Assembly: GCA_025060135.1 (NCBI GenBank)
Contig: JANXCY010000005.1
Span: 1-64,000 of the forward strand
Reading direction: 5' to 3'
Source: Anaerolineae bacterium
GTDB taxonomy: Bacteria; Chloroflexota; Anaerolineae; B4-G1; DUEL01
Length of the DNA stretch: 64,000 nucleotides
Shown here: piece after piece, positions 9,290 to 16,526 of the stretch
How positions within the stretch are numbered: the stretch's first letter is position 1
Layout of the letters: each line of letters opens with the position of its first letter
The notes under the pieces: generated by a model
The model's database searches: none
The model's input: the letters and a program-made list of their open reading frames with translations, nothing else
Told to the model about the DNA's origin: nothing
Position numbers and translations under genes: made by a program

Positions 9290-9318
9290 ATTATAAACCG
9301 AAGCGGGGTTTCCCGCAA
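9290..9318 (-). promoter_or_regulatory. Sigma70-type promoter for tRNA-Leu (and possibly tig-clpP)
   Basis: The minus strand reads TTGCGG (9318-9313), a 17-base spacer, then TATAAT (9295-9290), about 60 bases before the mature tRNA. Transcription through the palindrome would continue into tig. Confidence 0.7.
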
Positions 9319-9384
9319 GGACTTTCCTTCCCATTGGTTCTGGGGTAAAATGATAGAGGCATCCGGACTGGGTGGAGGTAGGTT

Positions 9385-10323
9385 ATGCGCATTGCGGTGT
9401 TCGGAGCCGGAGCCGTAGGAGGCTACTTTGGCGCCCGGCTGGCCCGGGCTGGGGAGGAGGTGGCTTTTATTGCCCGGGGAGCCCACTTGGAGGCCATCCG
9501 TCGGGATGGGCTGTTCGTAGAAAGTCCGCTGGGGGATTTCCGGGTTTTCCCGGTGCAGGCCACCGATGATCCTGAAGAAGTGGGACCGGTGGACGTGGTC
9601 CTGGTGGGCGTCAAGGCGTGGCAAGTGCCGGAGGTGGCGCCGAAGATGGCTCCCCTTCTCGGCCCAGAGACGTTCATCGTCCCGCTGGAGAACGGGGTGG
9701 AGGCTCCGGACCGACTGGCAGCGGTCTGGGGACGGGAGCGGGTTCTGGGGGGCCTCTGCCGCATAATCAGTATGGTCCCGGAGCCCGGTCGCATCTGGCA
9801 CCGGGGGATGGAGCCCTATGTGGCCTTCGGGGAACTGGATAACCGTCCCAGCGAGCGCGCCGAACGGTTGCGCGCGGCCTTTGAACGGGCCGGGGTCCGG
9901 GCCGAAATCCCCGCCGACATTCACGTTGCCCTCTGGGAGAAGTTTCTGTTTATCGCCCCCTTCGCCAGCCTGGGCGCGGTGACCCGGGCGCCGGTGGGCG
10001 TGCTGCGAAGCATCCCTCATCTCCGCCGGATGCTGGAAGACGCCATCGCCGAAGCCATGGCGGTCGGGCGGGCGCGGGGCGTCCCCCTTCCGGACGACAC
10101 GCCGGCGCGCACGATGGCCCTGATTGAGGGGATGCCTCCCGATGGGACGACTTCCATGCAGCGGGACATCGCCGCCGGTAGGCCCTCTGAACTGGATGAT
10201 CTGACCGGTGCGGTGGTGCGACTGGGAGAGGCCGCCGGGGTGGAGACGCCTCTCCATCGCTTTATGTATTTCGCCCTCTGGCCCCAGGAGCGGCGGGCCA
10301 GGGGGGAGTTGGCGTTTGGATGA
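9385..10323 (+). CDS. panE: 2-dehydropantoate 2-reductase
   Basis: A 312-residue member of the ApbA/PanE family, which reduces ketopantoate to pantoate with NADPH in coenzyme A synthesis. The N-terminal Rossmann motif is MRIAVFGAGAVGGYFG. VDVVLVGVKAWQ and the ENGVEA stretch fit the family. The catalytic Lys probably lies in the WEKFLFIAPFASLGAVTR segment, typical of the C-terminal helical domain. The ATG has GGAGG eight bases upstream. It is followed by a PIG-L deacetylase 21 bases downstream, likely one transcript. No other pantothenate genes are adjacent, so a related 2-oxoacid reductase activity cannot be excluded. Confidence 0.85.
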   Translation: MRIAVFGAGAVGGYFGARLARAGEEVAFIARGAHLEAIRRDGLFVESPLGDFRVFPVQATDDPEEVGPVDVVLVGVKAWQVPEVAPKMAPLLGPETFIVPLENGVEAPDRLAAVWGRERVLGGLCRIISMVPEPGRIWHRGMEPYVAFGELDNRPSERAERLRAAFERAGVRAEIPADIHVALWEKFLFIAPFASLGAVTRAPVGVLRSIPHLRRMLEDAIAEAMAVGRARGVPLPDDTPARTMALIEGMPPDGTTSMQRDIAAGRPSELDDLTGAVVRLGEAAGVETPLHRFMYFALWPQERRARGELAFG

Positions 10324-10344
10324 TCTTCGTCGGAAAGGAGCCAT

Positions 10345-11142
10345 ATGTCCAAAACCGTTCTGGTTCTTACTCCCCATCCCGATGACGCGGAGATTTTCGC
10401 TGGCGGAACGATTGCGAAGATGGTGGCCGAAGGCGCGCGGGTCATCATCGTAGTTGCCTCCCGAGGGGATAAGGGCTCTTTTGAATATGACGCGGAAACA
10501 CTGGCCGCCATTCGCCGGGAAGAGGCCATCCGGGCGGCGGCTGTCCTGGGCGCCGAGCCCCCGATTTTCCTGGAACACCCAGACCTGGAATTGGCGCTGC
10601 TGGCCCCGGGGCTATTGCGGGAACAGTTTGTCCGTCTCATCCGCCAGTATCGGCCGGATGTCGTCATCACCGAGGACCCCCTCTATATCGCCGAGGTGCA
10701 TCCGGACCATCGGGCTGTGGCCCGTGCCGCCTCCGATGCGGTCCATTTTTGCCATCTGCCGCTCTTTTACCCGGAACACCAGGACGAGGGATTGGAGCCG
10801 CACTTTGTGGTGGAGAAGTACTTCTACACTCCCGACCCGGCCGGGGCCAACAAAATTGTGGACATCACCGACACAATAGAGAAGAAACTGGCCGCGATGG
10901 CCGAGCATAAGAGCCAAGTGCGCTTCCTGGTGGCGGAGGTGATGCAGCAGGCCCGGCTGGCGGGGCTGAACCTGGAGGGCATCCTGGGGCCGATGGTGGA
11001 AGACCCGATGGCGGCCATGGCCTGGGCGCTCCGTTCGGAGGCGGCGCAGATCGGCCAGCGGGCTGGTTACGCCTACGGTGAGGCCTTCCGCTACGTGCGC
11101 TTCCACCCGATCGTGGAGAGTTTTATGGGCGGAAGCCTATAG
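10345..11142 (+). CDS. PIG-L family deacetylase
   Basis: A 265-residue LmbE/PIG-L metal-dependent N-deacetylase. The metal-binding motif HPDDAE sits at residues about 11-16 and the second His pair in VHPDHRAV near residue 118; the N-terminal TVLVLTPHPDD strand is typical. These enzymes remove acetyl groups from N-acetylglucosaminyl conjugates or similar; the substrate here is unknown. The ATG has AAAGGAG upstream. It is cotranscribed with panE. A second, divergent PIG-L protein is encoded at 43617-44306. Confidence 0.9.
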   Translation: MSKTVLVLTPHPDDAEIFAGGTIAKMVAEGARVIIVVASRGDKGSFEYDAETLAAIRREEAIRAAAVLGAEPPIFLEHPDLELALLAPGLLREQFVRLIRQYRPDVVITEDPLYIAEVHPDHRAVARAASDAVHFCHLPLFYPEHQDEGLEPHFVVEKYFYTPDPAGANKIVDITDTIEKKLAAMAEHKSQVRFLVAEVMQQARLAGLNLEGILGPMVEDPMAAMAWALRSEAAQIGQRAGYAYGEAFRYVRFHPIVESFMGGSL

Positions 11143-11179
11143 CCAGAGAGAGCCATCACCGCATCCGGTGGGGATTTCG

Positions 11180-11213
11180 GCGATGCGGGCGGTGCCAGCA
11201 CCGCCCGCATCGC
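11180..11213. terminator. Hairpin between convergent genes
   Basis: A perfect 15-bp stem (GCGATGCGGGCGGTG and its complement) with a four-base loop lies between the PIG-L stop and the convergent LysM/lamin-tail gene. There is no T-tract on either side. Its position suggests a bidirectional stop, Rho-assisted or intrinsic. Confidence 0.55.
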
Positions 11214-11216
11214 TGT

Positions 11217-11975
11217 TCAGGGAACCACGTAGGTATCCACGACCGCGCCGTCCGCGTCGCGGAGGGTGAGCAATTCCCCCGACTGCCAGGCTGGCGCCGC
11301 GCGGTTCCAGTAGAGTTGGGTCGGGCCAGAGGCGCCGGAACCGGAATGGAGGGTTACCTCACCCCCCGGAAACAGGACAAGGCGGGGGAAGGTGTAGCGG
11401 TCCCCGCCCGCGTCGGAGAGGCTCCATCCTTCCAGTGAGACCACCTCCCCACGATTGCGCAGCCGGACGCGTTCACGGGCCAGGTCTCCCGCGCCCAGTA
11501 CTCCGGCAATCTCCACCCCAGGCGGCCCGGATGCGGCCAGGACCGGGAGGGTGGGCCGGGGGAAGGGCGTGGACGTGGGCCCACTGGGCGGAGAGGGTGG
11601 GAGGCTCGCAGTGGGAGCAGGAGTTGCCCAGGCCCCGGGAATCACCAGCACCTGTCCGACCCGAATGAGGTTGGGGTCCTGAATATGGTTGACAGCAATC
11701 AGTTCGGCCAGCGGGACGCCATAGGCCGCTGCGATGCCCGCCAGGGTCTCTCCGGCCTGGACGGTATGGAGGAGCGGGCCAGGGGTGGGGGAGGGGGGAG
11801 GAATCGTGGGGAGGGACGTCGCGGTTGGCGATGGCTCCCCCGTGGCTGAGGGCGACGGCGGGGCAGCGCGTTCCGGCAACGGCCCCCGGCCCAGAAGCAG
11901 CAGGAGCAGGCCGGCCGTGGCCGAAAGCAGAATCAGGAGGATCGCGGGTCGCAGGCTGGTTCCGGTTGACCGCAT
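11217..11975 (-). CDS. LysM and lamin-tail domain exported protein
   Basis: A 252-residue protein. An N-terminal hydrophobic segment (about residues 10-27) acts as signal or anchor, followed by a Pro/Thr/Ser-rich linker. One LysM repeat (HTVQAGETLAGIAAAYGVPLAE..., about residues 69-113) and a second Pro-rich linker follow. The C-terminal lamin-tail (LTD) fold is at about 150-252, recognisable by VRLRNRGEVVSLEGWSLSD and YTFP. It is probably displayed on the cell surface, bound to peptidoglycan. It sits downstream of the TctA-type permease gene on the same strand, 28 bases after its stop. Confidence 0.82.
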   Translation of the reverse strand: MRSTGTSLRPAILLILLSATAGLLLLLLGRGPLPERAAPPSPSATGEPSPTATSLPTIPPPSPTPGPLLHTVQAGETLAGIAAAYGVPLAELIAVNHIQDPNLIRVGQVLVIPGAWATPAPTASLPPSPPSGPTSTPFPRPTLPVLAASGPPGVEIAGVLGAGDLARERVRLRNRGEVVSLEGWSLSDAGGDRYTFPRLVLFPGGEVTLHSGSGASGPTQLYWNRAAPAWQSGELLTLRDADGAVVDTYVVP

Positions 11976-12003
11976 GGCCTCGGATTCCGTGTTCCGTGAG
12001 GCG

Positions 12004-13377
12004 TTACTTCAGCAGGCCCAGCCAGCCGGCCACGGTGGCGCCGAGTCCGGACATGTTCAGGGCGATGGGGAGCAGAAGCACCCCCATACAATTCATTCGC
12101 CGGGCACCCCAGAGGACGGGGATGAGCCCGATGCCGGTGGCCACCGCGCAGATGGTTAATCCCCCCATTGCGGCCCATAGAGCCGCCCCTCCGTCCCGAC
12201 TACCCGCATATTCCCCCAGGGCCGGGACCCCCATGACCACCAGGATCAGGACGGCCAGCACAGCCTGGCTGACGGACCGGTAGTTCACCCAAGCCATGAA
12301 CCGGATGACCCCGCGCGCCAGCACCAGGAGCAGGAAGTAGGAAAGCACGCCAGCCAGCAGGACAGCGGCGACGGCGGTGTAATAGGTCTGCGGGGTATAC
12401 GGACGCCAGAGGGTGCTCAGCATCCAGGCCATACCGCCGCGCGTCAGGTAGAGGCCAGGGACAAAGAGGAGCAGGAAGCCCCCCACATAGTAAACCACTT
12501 TGGCGGCCCCCTGGGAGAGAATGAAGAGCCGATCATCCCGCTGAGCGGTGGCGTGTCCGGCAATAAGGCCACCGATGCCTCCCGTTACTACCGGGAAGAA
12601 GGCGGCAAAGAGGCCTCCCAGCGCGCCAGCGAAGACGCCCCGCCCGATCAGCCCCGGGGTGGCGTCCACATCCCGGGCCATGTGCTGAGGGGGCAACTCC
12701 ACCCGCGCCAGCAGATTCTGCACTACCCAGGGCACGGCAAAAAGGCCGACGAAGGCCGGAAGCAGGTTTTGATACGCCGCGTAGACCGGAAGGACCGACC
12801 GGTACATCAGGACGAAGCCCAGGAGGCCAGAGAGGAGAAATGTCGCCAGTCCGGCGACCAGGTTGCGCCAGCCATCCCACCAGCGCCGCCATCCAGCGGG
12901 AGCCCGGTCGCTCCCTTTGGGCCATTCCGATAGCAGCATAAAGGCAATGACCGTCCACAGAATCCAGTGGAGGTGTTGCTGGAGGACCGCCCGCATGACC
13001 GGGAAAAGGCGCGGGGCAACCGGAGTCAGCAGGAGCAGGACAGCGATCCCGCCCAGGCTCCCGATACCGGTGAGCGCTACGGCCTCGTACCCCCGTCCCT
13101 GCATCAGGTACTTCTGTCCAGGCAGGACGATGAAGACCATAGACTCATCCGGGGCAGAAAAGAAGACGCTGGGGATGGTGTTCAGAATGGCGTAGGAGGT
13201 GATCATCCCCAGAAAGAGCATAGCCAGGTGCTGGGGAGGGAGGAGCGGCCCCAGAGCCGCCGTCCCCAGGATCAGCAGGCCCGCGACGTTGTAGATGTGG
13301 AGCGCAGGCAAGAGCGCCAGCGGCGCCGCCACCAGCGCCCCGATGACGGCGAACAGAAAATAGTGGAGAATTTCCAC
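12004..13377 (-). CDS. TctA-type tricarboxylate transporter permease
   Basis: A 457-residue polytopic membrane protein with about 11-12 hydrophobic segments. HIYNVAGLLILG, LNTIPSVFFSAPDE, LPGQKYLMQGRGYEAVALTGIGSLGG and the second-half GGIGGLIAGHATAQRDD match the TctA/DUF112 family, closer in style to the archaeal-type branch. The start is GTG at 13377. No TctB small subunit or TctC binding protein is encoded nearby, so it may work alone or the partners lie elsewhere. The substrate cannot be read from the sequence. Confidence is high for family, low for substrate. Confidence 0.78.
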   Translation of the reverse strand: MEILHYFLFAVIGALVAAPLALLPALHIYNVAGLLILGTAALGPLLPPQHLAMLFLGMITSYAILNTIPSVFFSAPDESMVFIVLPGQKYLMQGRGYEAVALTGIGSLGGIAVLLLLTPVAPRLFPVMRAVLQQHLHWILWTVIAFMLLSEWPKGSDRAPAGWRRWWDGWRNLVAGLATFLLSGLLGFVLMYRSVLPVYAAYQNLLPAFVGLFAVPWVVQNLLARVELPPQHMARDVDATPGLIGRGVFAGALGGLFAAFFPVVTGGIGGLIAGHATAQRDDRLFILSQGAAKVVYYVGGFLLLFVPGLYLTRGGMAWMLSTLWRPYTPQTYYTAVAAVLLAGVLSYFLLLVLARGVIRFMAWVNYRSVSQAVLAVLILVVMGVPALGEYAGSRDGGAALWAAMGGLTICAVATGIGLIPVLWGARRMNCMGVLLLPIALNMSGLGATVAGWLGLLK

Positions 13378-13400
13378 GGCTTCAATCCTGTAGGGTTGCG

Positions 13401-13510
13401 GTACCTGTAGCGCAGGCGATTCGCCTGTACGATACCGGCCCAGTGGCCTGTGCTACTGGTGGCGCGGGCGGTTCGCCTGCGCGATGCCGGCCGGGCGGCC
13501 TACGGTACGC
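13401..13510. repeat. Two ~50-bp units of a dispersed palindromic repeat
   Basis: Unit one (13407-13456) begins GTAGC and ends GCTAC, with the inner palindrome CAGGCGATTCGCCTG followed by a CCGGCCCAGTGGCCTG arm. Unit two (13457-13508) repeats the same design with small changes. Related units occur at 54345-54576. Confidence 0.75.
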
Positions 13511-13515
13511 GCCGA

Positions 13516-14355
13516 TCATCGGACGACTACATCAAACGGCAACGCGGGGATCACTTCCAGTGTCCCTTTGTAGATTTTGACGACTCCCACGACCTGCACA
13601 GACGTTCCGGGAGTATCCAGCCGCTCCCGATGGGGCACCCGTTCGTAGATGTTTGGCCAGAGGAGCACCAGGATCTCTCCGCTCCCGTCGTGGACGAAGA
13701 GCCGGATGTTGGATTCGCCTTTCTCTATCCGGGCGACCGTTCCCTCAATCATCACCCGCTGCCCCTCGTCGGCGGCGGTAATAGAGGCAATCGGGCGCGC
13801 CGGAGCCGAAGGGGCGGCGGCCTGCAGGGCTTTTACTTGGCGGCCCCATTCGGGCACGATTTGCAACTGGCCCTCGTAGGTTCCCACGATACCCGTTGCC
13901 CGTACCCGCGCGCCCAGGTTGATTTTGCGCGCGTCCCGGCAATCATCGTACACGTTGAGCCACATCAACAGGACGACCTGGCCCGTCCCATCGTCCAGGG
14001 TGAATTTGAACCCTTTGGAGAAAGAGGCGGTGGAGACAACCTGCCCCTCCACGGTTACCTCCTGGCCCATGTGCTCCGGCAACTGGCGGATGGGGGTGAT
14101 CGGCACCGGTGTCGGCGAGGGTGGGAGTGGAGTGGGAGAGGGCTCCGGCGGGGCCGTCGGCGTAGGAGTCAGGGTGGGACGAGGGCTTGGCGTGGCAGTG
14201 GGTGTGGGCAGGATGGGAGTGGGAGACGGAACAACGGTCGGTGTGGCTGGGGGGCGGGTGGGCGGCAGGCTGACCGGTGTGGAGGTGGGCATGGGTTTCC
14301 CACAACTGGTCAAGAGTAACGTCAGAGAAAGGACAACCAGGAGCATTCGGCCCAT
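13516..14355 (-). CDS. Lipoprotein with two OB-fold domains
   Basis: A 279-residue predicted lipoprotein. The start at 14355 is chosen for the AGGAGG site. A short signal peptide ends in LLLTSC, the lipidation Cys. A Pro/Thr linker of about 70 residues follows. Two nucleic-acid-binding-type OB folds then repeat: MGQEVTVEGQVVSTASFSKGFKFTLDDGTGQVVLLMW and the later GQRVMIEGTVARIEKG...FVHDGSGEILVLLW. Such extracytoplasmic OB folds are found next to nucleases or surface machinery; ligand unknown. It is a single gene with repeat units directly downstream. Confidence 0.75.
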   Translation of the reverse strand: MGRMLLVVLSLTLLLTSCGKPMPTSTPVSLPPTRPPATPTVVPSPTPILPTPTATPSPRPTLTPTPTAPPEPSPTPLPPSPTPVPITPIRQLPEHMGQEVTVEGQVVSTASFSKGFKFTLDDGTGQVVLLMWLNVYDDCRDARKINLGARVRATGIVGTYEGQLQIVPEWGRQVKALQAAAPSAPARPIASITAADEGQRVMIEGTVARIEKGESNIRLFVHDGSGEILVLLWPNIYERVPHRERLDTPGTSVQVVGVVKIYKGTLEVIPALPFDVVVR

Positions 14356-14497
14356 TCGTGCCTCCTGAGAATATTGTGGTGAGCCACAAGCCATCACCCG
14401 GTCGGGCGCAAGTCCCCCCAGGAATACCTGCCAGAGTAGATTGTATCATACCCCAAAATGGAAAGTACGCAAATGGATAAAGGGGTGAGACGTTCTT

Positions 14498-14526
14498 TTG
14501 ACAAAGGCTCTTGTTTGTGCTATACT
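14498..14526 (+). promoter_or_regulatory. Promoter for the TolB-like lipoprotein
   Basis: TTGACA (14498-14503), a 17-base spacer, then TATACT (14521-14526). This leaves a leader of about 220 bases before the ATG at 14753, with an imperfect GC hairpin around 14600-14632. Confidence 0.75.
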
Positions 14527-14752
14527 TTTCAAAGAAGAGTTTTGTTCCTTTAGCTAAGTTGATTCCCACCCATCGTGTCCTCAAGGCGTTTCTCCCTTCA
14601 AATCCCCCGAATTCCCTCGGATTTCCCGGGGATGAGAAGGAAAATGGAGGTTAGCCGCTCCGTGGCCGCAAAACTCCGCTGCACTCCTCCTGAAAGGTTC
14701 GCTTTTGGAGCGAGGGGCAAGGGAGTAACAACCTAAATTCCAGGAGGCAGAA

Positions 14753-16474
14753 ATGGCTCGGACAAGTCCCACCTATAGAGTGCTGGTATTGCTTATCGCG
14801 ATCCTCTCGGTAGCCGTTTTGGGTTGCCAGTTGGCCCCGAGCATTCGGAGCATCTTTGCCACCCCTACCCCAACGCCGACGCTCACACCCACTCCGACCC
14901 GGACTCCTACTCCCACGCCCACACCTACTCCCACTCCCACTCCTCTTCCCACTCCCGTTGGCGGAGCGGAGTGGATAGTTTTTGCATCCAAAGCCAATAA
15001 CGATGACGACTCTGATATTTATGCGATCCGTGTGGACGGATCGGAACTCAGGCCGCTGACTTCAGATCCCACGAACGAGTGGTCCCCTGCTCTCTCACCA
15101 GACGGAGAGCGGGTAGCTTTTGTATCCGATCGGGAGGGGGACAAAAATTTGTACTTGATCGCCATAGACGGTTCAAACCTGCAACAGTTGACGTTCGAAA
15201 CGGGTGATGAATATGACCCCGCCTGGTCGCCGGATGGAAGCAAGATCGCGTTCGTAGGGGAACGGAACGGCAGCGACACAACGGAGATCGGGATACTCCA
15301 ACCGGCTGTCGGAAAAGTGGAATGGGTAACGAACGACCAATTTGACGACGAAGATCCTTCTTGGTCTCCTGATGGTCAGTTCATTGTCTACTCTTCATTT
15401 CGGGAGGGAGGGGGGTATGATCTCTACATCATCCGGGCCGATGGTACCCAGTCCCGGCAATTGACCGAGGGACAACATTTTGATCGTTCTCCGCAATGGT
15501 CGCCCGATGGGCAGACCATCCTTTTTACCCGATGGGATACCAGCAATATTCAGGAGGGTCGCTCTTTCTTGGTGGGGGAGACCTGGGACGAGCAAATGGC
15601 GGTGATTTATATTGATAAATTTGCATTTGAATCTTTGGAGGGGAGGGTCTACTCCATTGGCACGGATGGATCGTCCCTGAGACCGTTGACGGAAGAAGGC
15701 TATGAGAGTTGGATGCCGTGCTGGTCACCCGATGGGAAATGGGTAGCCTTCGCCTCCGACCGGGATGATGGCACCCTGATTTACAAAATGGAGCTGAGCG
15801 ATCCGGTGCCCATCCCGATTCGGCAAACCGACGCGATAGATAGCATGCCCAGTTGGGGCGGGCCGCTTCGGGGAATCCGTGGAGGGGCTCCGGAGCGTGA
15901 ATGGAAAGTGTTGATGAGGGACACCTTTGATGATAACTCCTATGATTGGGCCATCGGCCCCTTTGAAGACAGCGAAGACTACTGGATCGCCAGCAACGCG
16001 GAGATCACCGACGGCGTCTACCGTATAGAGGGAACCGCCAAGACCGACGTCGTCTGGTGGGTATATCCCGACATTCGGTCGGTATCCGATTTTCACCTTT
16101 CGGTAAAATTACGTCAGGTGAGCGGCGAGCTCGATGGGGAACTGGGAGTGGTCTTCAGAATCGGAGAGAGAGGATATTATCGGTTCTTCCTTTCCCCTTT
16201 TTTGCAGGAATATGCGTTGATGCTCTCGCTGGACGAGGAGTGGACTACATTGATTGAGCCAACGTACACTTCGGTCATCGTACCGGATGGGTGGAACCGG
16301 GTGGAGGTGAAAGCGGTGGGCACCCGCTTCTCCTTCTGGATCAACGAGCGGCACATGGCTGATATCTCCGACAGCGCTCTGGAAAGGGGGAAAGTCGGGC
16401 TCACCATCGGTTTCTGGGATCCAGGCGACGAAGGGGTGTTTGAATTTGACGATTTTGAGGTGCGGGTGCCCTGA
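14753..16474 (+). CDS. TolB-like beta-propeller lipoprotein
   Basis: A 573-residue exported lipoprotein. The signal peptide ends LSVAVLGC with the lipidation Cys at residue 25. A TPTP-repeat linker of about 30 residues follows. From about residue 72 to 380 at least five WD40-like/TolB blades are visible, each ending in a variant of WSPDG...IAF.S.R (SPALSPDGERVAF, PAWSPDGSKIAF, PSWSPDGQFIVY, PQWSPDGQTILF, PCWSPDGKWVAF). The C-terminal third (about 385-573) is a jelly-roll of the DUF1080/LamG type (DTFDDNSYDW ... WNRVEVKAVGTRFSFWIN). It is likely a surface binding or scaffold protein. AGGAGG precedes the ATG. Confidence 0.85.
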   Translation: MARTSPTYRVLVLLIAILSVAVLGCQLAPSIRSIFATPTPTPTLTPTPTRTPTPTPTPTPTPTPLPTPVGGAEWIVFASKANNDDDSDIYAIRVDGSELRPLTSDPTNEWSPALSPDGERVAFVSDREGDKNLYLIAIDGSNLQQLTFETGDEYDPAWSPDGSKIAFVGERNGSDTTEIGILQPAVGKVEWVTNDQFDDEDPSWSPDGQFIVYSSFREGGGYDLYIIRADGTQSRQLTEGQHFDRSPQWSPDGQTILFTRWDTSNIQEGRSFLVGETWDEQMAVIYIDKFAFESLEGRVYSIGTDGSSLRPLTEEGYESWMPCWSPDGKWVAFASDRDDGTLIYKMELSDPVPIPIRQTDAIDSMPSWGGPLRGIRGGAPEREWKVLMRDTFDDNSYDWAIGPFEDSEDYWIASNAEITDGVYRIEGTAKTDVVWWVYPDIRSVSDFHLSVKLRQVSGELDGELGVVFRIGERGYYRFFLSPFLQEYALMLSLDEEWTTLIEPTYTSVIVPDGWNRVEVKAVGTRFSFWINERHMADISDSALERGKVGLTIGFWDPGDEGVFEFDDFEVRVP

Positions 16475-16526
16475 CCCATACCGCGCTGCTGAGCGGGTCT
16501 TGGGATGCTGCCGGGGTGAAAACGGT

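Noticed and set aside
13401-13510. Possible CRISPR array
   Set aside because: Units are degenerate, contain internal palindromes and lack unique spacers of constant length; no cas gene is present in the window.
14867-14960. Short tandem repeat array
   Set aside because: The ACTCCCAC-type repetition encodes the TPTP linker of the lipoprotein and is explained by coding sequence.
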